DNA from: Streptomyces fructofermentans
GTDB taxonomy: Bacteria; Actinomycetota; Actinomycetes; Streptomycetales; Streptomycetaceae
NCBI RefSeq assembly: GCF_014651055.1
Contig: NZ_BMWD01000029.1
Span: 25,497 to 89,496 of the forward strand
Length of the DNA: 64,000 nucleotides
Direction: 5' to 3'
Shown here piece after piece: positions 50,725-59,462 of this stretch (the first letter of the stretch is position 1; every line of letters starts with the position of its first letter). The notes under the pieces were generated by a model. The model saw only the letters and a list, made by a program, of their open reading frames with translations, did not search any database and was not told the origin of the DNA. The position numbers and the translations under genes were made by a program.

Positions 50725-50753
50725 TTGACGCACTGGTCTAGTCCTCCTAGGGT
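50725..50753 (+). promoter_or_regulatory. Chitinase promoter with DasR-responsive element (dre)
   Basis: TTGACG (50725-50730) and TAGGGT (50748-50753) are a -35/-10 pair with a 17-bp spacer. ACTGGTCTAGTCCTCC (50732-50747) sits inside the spacer and closely matches the dre consensus ACTGGTCTAGACCACT. A second related element, TGGTCCGAACCA, lies at 50713-50724, just before the -35, as in other Streptomyces chitinase promoters. Confidence 0.8.
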
Positions 50754-50844
50754 TCCCCCAGCGCCTCTACGCGTTCATGCCAAGAGGAGCCGGCAGGTCA
50801 CGGCACCATCGCCCCCACGCACCCCTCCCCCACGAGGAGTCCCG

Positions 50845-52119
<1,275 letters not shown>

Positions 52120-52137
52120 CCGCTCGCGCAGGGCAGT

Positions 52138-52171
52138 CGGGGCGGGGCCCGGAGGATCGGGCTCCGCCCCG
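52138..52171. terminator. Bidirectional terminator between chitinase and TetR genes
   Basis: CGGGGCGGGGCCC (52138-52150) pairs with GGGCTCCGCCCCG (52159-52171), 13 bp with one G-U-type position and an 8-nt loop. It lies between convergent stop codons. Confidence 0.75.
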
Positions 52172-52173
52172 GC

Positions 52174-52851
52174 TCAACCGTCCCGGCGGGCGGGCTGCGG
52201 GGCGGGGTAGGACGCGTCGAGCTCCTCGACGGCCCGCATGGTGCCGCCCAGTGTCTTCACCAGCAACTCGCGCATGAGGTCGCGCGACAGTCCGTGGTGG
52301 TCGATCCAGTCGAGCGTGGCCCCCTCGACACTGCACAGCCAGCCGAGCAGCGCCATGCGGGGCAGCGGGGCGACCCGGCGGCGGCCGTACGCGCCCTCCG
52401 CGATCGTCTCGACGATGGCCTCACGCACGCTCTCCCGGATGGCGTGCACCTCGGCGTCGAAGCCGACGCCCCCGCTGATGATCGTCCGGTACGCGGCCTG
52501 GTTGTGCTCGGCGTAGCGCAGATAGCCCTCGATGGTGCGGTGCACGCGCTGATCGGGGGGCAGTTCGAGGCCTCCGGCCGCCCGGGAGACGAGATCGGTG
52601 ACCGAGTCCTGCACGATCGCCAGGTAGTAGCCGCGCTTGGACTTGAAGTAGTAGTAGATCAGCCCCTTGGCGACCTGCGCCTGCTTCGCGATGTCGTCCA
52701 TCGACAGGGCGTCGTACGACGTGTCGGCGAACAACTTCCGCCCGATGGCGATGAGTTCGGCCCGGCGGGCCAGGGAGCGGTCGGTGCCGCGGGCCCCTGG
52801 ACGGTCGACCCCGGGCTGTCGGCTGTTATTCAATTCCGGACCTGTCTCCAA
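52174..52851 (-). CDS. TetR-family transcriptional regulator
   Basis: This protein of about 225 aa has an N-terminal TetR helix-turn-helix (RRAELIAIGRKLFADTSYDALSMDDIAKQAQVAKGLIYYYFKSKRGYY). A helical ligand domain follows. The first codon is TTG at 52851, or another TTG six codons later with a better-spaced GGAG. The unusual start suggests low expression. It is convergent to the chitinase gene and does not share its promoter, so its target is unknown. Confidence 0.9.
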   Translation of the reverse strand: METGPELNNSRQPGVDRPGARGTDRSLARRAELIAIGRKLFADTSYDALSMDDIAKQAQVAKGLIYYYFKSKRGYYLAIVQDSVTDLVSRAAGGLELPPDQRVHRTIEGYLRYAEHNQAAYRTIISGGVGFDAEVHAIRESVREAIVETIAEGAYGRRRVAPLPRMALLGWLCSVEGATLDWIDHHGLSRDLMRELLVKTLGGTMRAVEELDASYPAPQPARRDG

Positions 52852-53004
52852 CCGCGAGCGGGACTTCCGCAGTATGGCAGAACCGGGCCGCCGCCCTGTT
52901 CGACTCTCTTCGACGGCGGTCGCGGGGCCCTGCGCGGCCGTCGAGGAGCACTACCGGTCCCGGACCGGCCACGGCGGCGCCCTGCGGCGCCGGCCGGGGT
53001 CGCG

Positions 53005-53175
53005 TCAGACCAGGCCGAGCCGCGTCACGAGCATCGCGACCACGACGACGAGCACCCAGCCCGCGATGTGCTCGACGAGGCCGGGCCCGTCGTCCAGAGG
53101 CCCTCCGGTGCGGGTCCGGGCGTCGGGCGCGGAGCCGGCGGACGCGGAGGTCGCGGGCACTGAGGTCGCAGTCAT
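53005..53175 (-). CDS. Small membrane protein, SCO1431 family
   Basis: This 56-aa peptide has a Ser/Ala/Thr-rich N-terminus and a TRTGGPLDDGPGLVEHIAGW segment. One C-terminal membrane helix follows (VLVVVVAMLVTRLGLV). The TRTGGP-DDGP and AGW...AMLVT-LGL pattern matches the SCO1431-family single-pass proteins I recall from Streptomyces. The ATG at 53175 has a GCGAGAT site; the longer frame is not preferred. Function unknown. Confidence 0.75.
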   Translation of the reverse strand: MTATSVPATSASAGSAPDARTRTGGPLDDGPGLVEHIAGWVLVVVVAMLVTRLGLV

Positions 53176-53268
53176 GGCATCTCGCTGGTCTTGGCGTGCG
53201 GTGGACTCCCCCACCGCCGTCCAGCCTGCCACCGCCCCGGCCCCGCGCGGCGGAGACGTTGCTCACAG

Positions 53269-53303
53269 CACCGGACCCCCGGGCGGCGCCCGGGGGTCCG
53301 GTG
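53269..53303 (-). terminator. Very stable hairpin after the C39-like peptidase gene
   Basis: Perfect 16-bp arms CACCGGACCCCCGGGC (53269-53284) and GCCCGGGGGTCCGGTG (53288-53303) enclose a 3-nt loop, 18 nt after the stop of the leftward peptidase gene. Confidence 0.8.
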
Positions 53304-53321
53304 GGGACTCGTCGGTACGCG

Positions 53322-54695
53322 TCAGCGCACGCCGACCGCGCGCAGCGCGCGCTTCTGCGCCGCGGAGGGCTTCGCCGGGAAGTAGAGGTAGCAGACTCCC
53401 CCCGTGCCGGAGACGACCTTGCCGGAGGCGTTGTACCGCTTGGTGCGGAGCCAGATTTCCTCGAATTCGCGCCGCTTGTAGACGTGCCGCACCGCGGCGT
53501 TGTCGGGCGAGGCCGGGTCGTTGGCGATCACGTCGCCGTCGGCGGTGAAGCCGATCACCGTCATCAGGTGCCCCGAGGTGCCGTACCCCGCGCCTGTCAG
53601 CTCCGTCTTGAGGAAGGACTGCGACGTTATGGCCGGGATGCCGGCCGCGATCAGCGTCTCCAGGTCGGTGAGCGAACCGAGCCGCGTCACAACGCCCTGG
53701 AGGTCCTTGTACGTCGAGGCGTACGCGGCGTTGAAGGGCCAGTTCCCGCAGCCGCGGTACTGGTGGTCGTAGGTGAACCGGGCCGCGTGGCACACCTGCG
53801 GGTCGGCGTACTCCGGCGCGATCCACGCCAGGTCCTCCGCGGTGGGCCTGCGCCCCCAGTACTCGATGATCATCTGGGAGGAGGTCGGGCTGCACCAGGC
53901 CTCTCCGCCGTTGTCGTACTCGGGGTACTGGCCCGCGTGGACCTCCTGCGAGTAGCGCGGCACGGCCAGCTCCCCGGCCCTGCCGGGCGTCGAGGCGGGC
54001 ACCGTGAAGCGGTCCGGGACGTCGGAGGCCATGGCGCCGAGCCGCCACACGGTCGGCGTGCCCTTCGTGCCGGGCTTGCGGTACAGCGTCAGCCGCAGCC
54101 GGTACGAGACCAGCCGGAGGCCGGTGGACGCGTCGTCGATGGAGAAGGTGTCCGTCCAGACGGTGCTCCGGCCGTCGCTCTGGTCGTCCACCGAGGTGCG
54201 CTTGATGTCCTGGTCGCCGGACGCCCAGCGGCCCATCACGTACCAGGGCGCGGCCGTGCCGTCGGAGTAGGTGCCGGTCAGCTCGACCTGGAGCCAGGTG
54301 CCCGCGGGTGTCCGCGCGTTCCAGGAGGCGATGACCTCGGTGGCGGGCACGGCCGAGCGGTGGACGGGCGAGGTCCAGCGCGCGTACTCCCAGGCCGCGG
54401 TGGTGCCCGTGTGCGGGTCGGTGTAGTCGACGCGTCCCGCGGGCTTCGCGATCACCAGACCGGGGCGCGCGCCCGGGACGGCGCGGGTGCCTTCAGCGGT
54501 GCCGGAGCGCCAGTCGGCGTGCGAGGTCCAGGAACGGTTCTCCACGAGTGCGGCGGGCGCTTTCGACGGGGCATCGGCACGGTCGGGCGCGACCCGGCCG
54601 GTGGCGGCGGCCGCCGGGCTCGCGGCGCCCGCCGCGGCCGCGGCCACCGCCGCGGCCAGGACTGTTCTACGGGACGGCTGTTCGATTCTGGTCAT
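53322..54695 (-). CDS. Exported peptidase C39-like protein (Tat signal)
   Basis: This 457-aa protein has a twin-arginine signal (SRRTVLAAAVAAAAAG). A beta-rich N-terminal region of about 220 residues carries several Trp (RWTSPVHRSAVPATEVIASW). A papain-like C39 domain follows. The nucleophile is C268 in GGEAWCSPTSSQM, the histidine H376 in GTSGHLMTVIGF, and the Asp lies in VIANDPASPD. The target is unknown; bacteriocin-exporter partners are absent, so a general extracellular protease role is more likely. A dre-like site lies about 115 bp upstream of the ATG, hinting at co-control with chitinase. Confidence 0.88.
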   Translation of the reverse strand: MTRIEQPSRRTVLAAAVAAAAAGAASPAAAATGRVAPDRADAPSKAPAALVENRSWTSHADWRSGTAEGTRAVPGARPGLVIAKPAGRVDYTDPHTGTTAAWEYARWTSPVHRSAVPATEVIASWNARTPAGTWLQVELTGTYSDGTAAPWYVMGRWASGDQDIKRTSVDDQSDGRSTVWTDTFSIDDASTGLRLVSYRLRLTLYRKPGTKGTPTVWRLGAMASDVPDRFTVPASTPGRAGELAVPRYSQEVHAGQYPEYDNGGEAWCSPTSSQMIIEYWGRRPTAEDLAWIAPEYADPQVCHAARFTYDHQYRGCGNWPFNAAYASTYKDLQGVVTRLGSLTDLETLIAAGIPAITSQSFLKTELTGAGYGTSGHLMTVIGFTADGDVIANDPASPDNAAVRHVYKRREFEEIWLRTKRYNASGKVVSGTGGVCYLYFPAKPSAAQKRALRAVGVR

Positions 54696-54809
54696 GGACG
54701 GGTGACCCCCAGGTGTCCGGAGCGGGCTGGCCCTTGCACGGGTGTGGGCCAACTATGGATCCCGATCAAGGGATCTGCCAGCACTTCGGGCCCTGCGGCG
54801 GCGACCAAT

Positions 54810-54825
54810 ATTGGTCCACACCACT
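54810..54825. promoter_or_regulatory. Candidate DasR site before the C39-like peptidase gene
   Basis: ATTGGTCCACACCACT agrees with the dre consensus ACTGGTCTAGACCACT at 13 of 16 positions. It overlaps a perfect palindrome GACCAATATTGGTC (54803-54816) in an AT-richer patch. It could serve the leftward peptidase gene, the rightward kinase gene, or both. Confidence 0.5.
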
Positions 54826-54972
54826 GGCATGGACGGGACACGGCGAGGTTCCGGCGCGAGCCCGGCGGGGGCCCGGCGCGAGCCCGGCGGTCGGGTCCCC
54901 GCGGGGACGACGGCAACCCCGCACCCCGGGCGGCGGACGACCCGCGGCGCCCACGACGACCTCCTCGTTAAG

Positions 54973-55599
54973 GTGGTCACCCACGCCGCACCCGCCCCGC
55001 CGCACCCTGGATCCCCCATTCACCTGCACACCCTCGCCTCCCGCCTCCGCCGCCTGCCGCCCTCCTGCGGCCCGGTGCGGCTCGTCGGCGTCGACGGGCA
55101 CGCCGGCTCGGGGAAGACCACGTTCACCGCCCGGCTCGCGGAGGAGCTCGGCGGCGCCCCCGTGCTGCACTTGGACGACCTCGCCACGCACGAGGAGCTC
55201 TTCGGGTGGACCGGGCGGCTGCTCCGGGACGTCGTCGGGCCGCTCGGCCGCGGACAGGACGCGCGCTACCGGCCGTACGACTGGCACGCGCGCGACTTCG
55301 GCGGGGCCCGCACCCTGCCCGCCGCGCCCGTGGTCCTCGTCGAGGGGGTCGGCGCCGGCCGCCGCGCGGTGCGCCCGTTCCTGGCGCGGCTCCTGTGGAT
55401 GGAGTTGGCCCGCGAGGACGCCTGGGAACGGGGGATGCGGCGGGACGGTTCGGCGCAGAGCGACTTCTGGGACGGATGGGTCCGAGCGGAACGACAGCAC
55501 TTCGCCGAGGACCCGACGAAGCCGTTCGCCGACCTTCTGGTGCGGCAGTTGCCGGAGGGGTACGAGGTGCTCCCGGGACCTGCTGTGACGTCGACGTAG
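54973..55599 (+). CDS. Uridine kinase-like P-loop NTPase
   Basis: The protein is about 208 aa, with a Walker A motif in VGVDGHAGSGKTTFTARLAEEL. LHLDDLATHEELFGW follows as the DD(x)-type substrate region, then RYRPYDWHARDFG, VVLVEGVGAGRR and a terminal RAERQHFAEDPTKPFADLLV. This is the Streptomyces uridine-kinase-like family; the substrate has not been established. The start is uncertain. I used the GTG at 54973; the open frame continues to 54742 but is low-complexity there. It diverges from the C39-like peptidase gene. Confidence 0.8.
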   Translation: MVTHAAPAPPHPGSPIHLHTLASRLRRLPPSCGPVRLVGVDGHAGSGKTTFTARLAEELGGAPVLHLDDLATHEELFGWTGRLLRDVVGPLGRGQDARYRPYDWHARDFGGARTLPAAPVVLVEGVGAGRRAVRPFLARLLWMELAREDAWERGMRRDGSAQSDFWDGWVRAERQHFAEDPTKPFADLLVRQLPEGYEVLPGPAVTST

Positions 55600-55639
55600 G
55601 ACGATTCCCTCACGCAACGTGACGACCCTGCGCCTGTGC

Positions 55640-55800
55640 GCTGAACACACCGACAGGCCCCTCCGAGAAGTTCCGCGAGTGCTCCAACTCGGCTTGACCG
55701 AGGGGCCGTACAGGACTTACGTTCTGAATGAGCGGCCCTTGAGGGCCGCCCCGCAGACGCGAAGCCCCCGGTTGTTCCCCCGTGATCGGGGGCTTCGTTC
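55640..55800 (+). ncRNA. Candidate structured RNA between the kinase and AAA ATPase genes
   Basis: GGCCCCTC (55656-55663) pairs with GAGGGGCC (55700-55707), enclosing a CCGAG...CTCGG inner stem. A perfect hairpin GCGGCCC-TTGA-GGGCCGC follows at 55732-55749, and then the terminator-like hairpin at 55760-55797. A TTGACC-N18-TACGTT pair at 55694-55723 could start transcription inside the element. It may be a leader or attenuator of the ATPase gene, a small RNA, or only a terminator region. No known RNA family was recognised. The rest of the 479-bp gap (55600-56078) holds nothing clear. Confidence 0.3.
55760..55797 (+). terminator. Intrinsic-type terminator hairpin
   Basis: CGAAGCCCCC (55760-55769) and GGGGGCTTCG (55788-55797) are perfect 10-bp arms with an 18-nt loop, followed by TTCTG. 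It probably ends the kinase transcript or the candidate RNA. Confidence 0.65.
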
Positions 55801-56078
55801 TGCCCCCGGCCGGTTTTCCGGACGATCCGGGGCACTATTTGCTCACCCTCTGTCACCACTGCCCGTGCGCCCCATGTGCTCCCACCTCGGAGAACCCGTC
55901 GTGCGGCACCCTTCGGCCCGGCACTCGCGCGCGGGTACGATGCCTCTCGGTGCGACTTTCGGACGGCTGCTCTCCGCACCGGTGCAACTCCCGTCCGCGG
56001 CACAGCGGTTCGACGAAGCATGCCGACGGGCACCGGCCCGTGCGGCGCTCAACGGGGGCACGGTTTGTGGGGGACGTG

Positions 56079-57947
56079 ATGGACTTCGGCACGCAGGGCC
56101 CCGAGGCCCCGGCCGACCTCGCCTGGCTGCGAGGTGTGGACGCCTACACCATGGGGGCCTATCCGCAGGCGGAGGAGGAGTTCCGCACGGCGGTCCGGAT
56201 GGATCCGGGGATGGCGGACGGCTGGCTCGGGCTGCACGCGCTGCGCATCGACACGACGACGGCGCTGCTGCGCATGTTCCGGCACCGGGACCGCTTCGGG
56301 GAACAGCGCACCCGCCACCGCCGCACCCTCAACTCCTGGTACTGGCTGGGCTGGTGGGTCCAGCCGGTGCTCGAGTCGCCGCGTGACCTGCTGCTCGCGC
56401 ACGCCTCGCACTGGCTCGACGGACGCCATGTCCCCGAGTTGGACCGGGCGCTCGCCGGCCTGCCGCCCGTGGACGCCGACCCGCAGGTGCGGTTCCTGCA
56501 CGCCTGCCGGTCGTACCTCGTCAAGGACTGGGAGCAGTTGGTCCGGCACACGGATCCGCTGATCGACGACGCGATGCTGGGCATCGAGGCGGGCCTCTTC
56601 GGCGGCATGGCGCGGGTACGGCTGGAGATGTACGGGCAGGCCGAACCCCTGCTGTCGTCCGCGCTGATGCGCTGTCGCAGCGAGCAGCCGCAGCGCAAGG
56701 AACTGCGGTACTGGCTGGCGCGGGCGCACGAGGGCACGGGCCGCTCCGCGGCCGCGCTCCCCCTGTACCGGGCGGTGCACCGGGTGGACCCGGCCTTCAT
56801 GGACACCTCGGCGCGGCTGGCCGCCATCTCCGAGGGCGACGGGTACGACGAGACGGCCGACCTCGCGGCGATCACGCTCACCGGCGTCGGTCAGGACATG
56901 ATGGACGGCCCGGACGGCATCGACCCGATGTTCGGCATGGAGGGCCGGGACCTGAGACTGCCGGAACCGGAGCTGCCGCCGCCGGGCGCGCTGCCGTCCG
57001 AGTCCGACCGGGTCCGCGAGAAGGCCGTGGTGCCGGTGCGGCCCCCGCATCTGCCGACCGGTCCCACCGACCCCGCCTTACTGGAGGAGGCCCTCGCAGA
57101 GCTGGAGGGCATGGTCGGACTCGAACCCGTGAAGCGCCAGGTGAAGGCGCTGTCGGCGCAGTTGAACATGGCGCGGCTGCGGGCCGGGCAGGGACTGCCG
57201 GTGCAGCCGCCGAAGCGGCACTTCGTGTTCTCGGGCCCCTCGGGCACCGGCAAGACCACGGTGGCCCGCATCCTCGGCCGGGTGTTCTACGCCCTCGGCC
57301 TGCTCGGCGGCGACCACCTCGTCGAGGCGCAACGCGCCGACCTGGTGGGCGAGTACCTCGGGCAGACGGCCGTGAAGGCCAACGAGCTGATCGACTCCGC
57401 GATCGGCGGCGTCCTGTTCGTCGACGAGGCCTACTCGCTCTCCAACTCGGGTTACGGCAAGGGGGACGCGTACGGCGACGAGGCCCTCCAGGTCCTCCTG
57501 AAGCGTGCCGAGGACAACCGCGACCACCTGGTGGTGATCCTCGCGGGCTACCCCGAGGGCATGGACCGGCTGCTGGCCGCCAACCCCGGACTGTCGTCCC
57601 GCTTCACGACGCGGGTCGACTTCCCCTCGTACCGCCCGCTCGAACTCACGGCGATCGGCGAGGTGCTGGCGGCCGAGAACGGCGACGCGTGGGACGAGGA
57701 GGCCGTCGACGAGCTGCGCTCGATCAGCGGGCACGTCGTCGACCAGGGCTGGATCGACGAACTCGGCAACGGCCGCTTCCTGCGCACGCTCTACGAGAAG
57801 AGCTGCGCCTACCGCGATCTGCGCCTGTCGGGGTACCCGGGCGGGCTGACCCGCGACGACCTGTCGACCCTGCGGCTCGCGGACCTGATGCAGGCGTACG
57901 GCGAGGTGCTGTCCGGGCGCGGCCCCCAGGACCCGTCACCGATGTGA
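56079..57947 (+). CDS. EccA/CbxX-type AAA ATPase with N-terminal TPR region
   Basis: This 622-aa protein has an N-terminal helical, TPR-like half (DAYTMGAYPQAEEEFRTAVRMDP; HEGTGRSAAALPLYRAVHRVDP). A short linker joins it to a CbxX/CfqX AAA domain with Walker A GPSGTGKTTVAR (K392), Walker B VLFVDEAYSL (D449, E450) and an arginine finger in GLSSRFTTRVDFP. This order is that of EccA, the cytosolic ATPase of type VII secretion. No other ESX gene lies in the window, so it is an orphan homologue. I placed the start at the ATG 56079; GTGs at 56067 and 56076 are close. Confidence 0.88.
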   Translation: MDFGTQGPEAPADLAWLRGVDAYTMGAYPQAEEEFRTAVRMDPGMADGWLGLHALRIDTTTALLRMFRHRDRFGEQRTRHRRTLNSWYWLGWWVQPVLESPRDLLLAHASHWLDGRHVPELDRALAGLPPVDADPQVRFLHACRSYLVKDWEQLVRHTDPLIDDAMLGIEAGLFGGMARVRLEMYGQAEPLLSSALMRCRSEQPQRKELRYWLARAHEGTGRSAAALPLYRAVHRVDPAFMDTSARLAAISEGDGYDETADLAAITLTGVGQDMMDGPDGIDPMFGMEGRDLRLPEPELPPPGALPSESDRVREKAVVPVRPPHLPTGPTDPALLEEALAELEGMVGLEPVKRQVKALSAQLNMARLRAGQGLPVQPPKRHFVFSGPSGTGKTTVARILGRVFYALGLLGGDHLVEAQRADLVGEYLGQTAVKANELIDSAIGGVLFVDEAYSLSNSGYGKGDAYGDEALQVLLKRAEDNRDHLVVILAGYPEGMDRLLAANPGLSSRFTTRVDFPSYRPLELTAIGEVLAAENGDAWDEEAVDELRSISGHVVDQGWIDELGNGRFLRTLYEKSCAYRDLRLSGYPGGLTRDDLSTLRLADLMQAYGEVLSGRGPQDPSPM

Positions 57948-58096
57948 CGAAGGCCGGCCGCGCCCCCGTCACCCATGCGGCGCAGGCCCCGGCTGCGCGA
58001 GGGTCACCGATGCGGCCGAGGCCGTGGCCCCCGGCCCGTCACCCATGGGACGTACCCGGGCGGCGGGCACCCTCCGACGACGCCGACGCGGACGCG

Positions 58097-58146
58097 GACC
58101 GGGGCCGGGTTCCGGGGACGCGCGTCCCCGGAACCCGGCCCCGGTC
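58097..58146. terminator. Perfect 50-nt palindrome between convergent genes
   Basis: Bases 58097-58121 are the exact reverse complement of 58122-58146, giving 25-bp arms with no spacer. It lies between the convergent ATPase (stop 57947) and CNNM genes (stop 58155). It should act as a bidirectional terminator. Confidence 0.8.
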
Positions 58147-58154
58147 AGGTGCCC

Positions 58155-59462
58155 TCAGCCCGCCAGCGCCTGCTCCGCGGAGTCCGCGGCGGCCGGCTGC
58201 TCGACCGTGCCCCGCACCACCGGCTGCTCGGCGGCGCTCCGCACGGCGGGCCGCTCCGCGCTCTCCGCGACCGCCGACTGCCGCAGGGCGTCCGCGGCCG
58301 TCGGCTGCGGAGCGGCGTCCGCGCCGGACGTGCTCTCCGGCGGGGCGGGCGCGTCCGGTGCGTCCAGTGCCTCCTGTGCCACCGGGGGGACCGCCCGTTC
58401 GGACGCCTCCCCGCGCGGCTCGCCGACCCGGGCCGCGGGAGCCTGCCGGTGCGCCGCGTCGCGGACCTCCCCGACGAGGAGTTCCAGTACGTCCTCAAGG
58501 GCGACCAGCCCCAGGACCCGGCCCGAGGCGTCGGCGACCTGGGCGAGGTGCGTCGCGGCGCGGCGCATCACGGTCAGGGCGTCGTCCAGCGGGAGTTCGG
58601 ACCGCAGGGTCGTCATGGGACGCCACACCTGCTGGGGCACGGCCCGCTCCGACTCCTCCAGGTCGAGTACGTCCTTCACGTGCAGATAGCCCATGAAGGC
58701 ACCGGTCTCCGCGCGGACCGGGAAACGCGAGAACCCGGTGCGGGCCGTCAGCGCGACGACCTGGCCCGGGGTGACCGAGGGGCCCACGGTCACCAGCGAC
58801 TCGCGGTCCAGGAGCACGTCCGTGACCGGGCGCGAGCCCAGTTCGAGGGCGTCCTCCAGGCGTTCCTGCTCCTCGGGGCCGAGGAGGCCCGCCTGCCCGG
58901 CGTCCTCGACGAGCCGGTTGAGCTGCTCGCTGGTGAAGACGGCCTCGACCTCGTCCTTGGGCTCGACGCGGAAGAGCTTCAGCACGACCCGGGCGCAGGC
59001 GCCGAGGCCCACGGTGACCGGCTTGCAGAGCCGGGCGAAGGCGACCAGGCCGGGGCTGAGCCACAGCGCGGTCCTCTCGGGGGCCGCCATCGCCAGGTTC
59101 TTGGGCAGCATCTCGCCGACGACGAGGTGCAGGAACACGACCGCGGCGAGGGCGATGACGAACCCGAGCGGGTGGATCATGCCCTCGGGAAGGTGGGCGG
59201 CCTCGAAGACCGGCTCCAGCAGACGGGCCACCGTGGGCTCGGCGACCGCGCCGAGCGTCAGCGAGCACACGGTGATGCCGAACTGCGCGGCGGCCATCAT
59301 CTGCGGAAGGTTCTCCAGGCCGTACATCACCTGCCGGGCGCGTGCCGTGTCGAGCGGTTCGATCTGGCTGCGGCGCACCGAGACCAGGGCGAACTCGGCG
59401 CCGACGAAGAAGCCGTTGGCGAGCACGAGCAGAGCGGCGAACAGGAGTTGGAGCGCGCTCAT
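58155..59462 (-). CDS. CNNM/CorC-family membrane protein (hemolysin-like), downstream copy
   Basis: This 435-aa protein has an N-terminal CNNM transmembrane domain (LLFAALLVLANGFFVGAEFALVSVRRSQIE; VVFLHLVVGEMLPKNLAM). Paired CBS domains follow (RPVTDVLLDRESLVTVG to VLGLVALEDVLELLVGEV). The C-terminal 95 residues are Ala/Pro/Glu-rich, with repeated RPAVRSAAEQPVV-like units. The TerC-like CorC_HlyC end present in the upstream copy is missing. The ATG overlaps the stop of the upstream copy. The family may transport magnesium; the hemolysin name is historical. Confidence 0.9.
   Translation of the reverse strand: MSALQLLFAALLVLANGFFVGAEFALVSVRRSQIEPLDTARARQVMYGLENLPQMMAAAQFGITVCSLTLGAVAEPTVARLLEPVFEAAHLPEGMIHPLGFVIALAAVVFLHLVVGEMLPKNLAMAAPERTALWLSPGLVAFARLCKPVTVGLGACARVVLKLFRVEPKDEVEAVFTSEQLNRLVEDAGQAGLLGPEEQERLEDALELGSRPVTDVLLDRESLVTVGPSVTPGQVVALTARTGFSRFPVRAETGAFMGYLHVKDVLDLEESERAVPQQVWRPMTTLRSELPLDDALTVMRRAATHLAQVADASGRVLGLVALEDVLELLVGEVRDAAHRQAPAARVGEPRGEASERAVPPVAQEALDAPDAPAPPESTSGADAAPQPTAADALRQSAVAESAERPAVRSAAEQPVVRGTVEQPAAADSAEQALAG

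Noticed and set aside
55656..55707. The paired region considered as a tRNA
   Set aside because: It is too short, and it has no T-loop GTTCGA sequence, anticodon arm or CCA-type acceptor.
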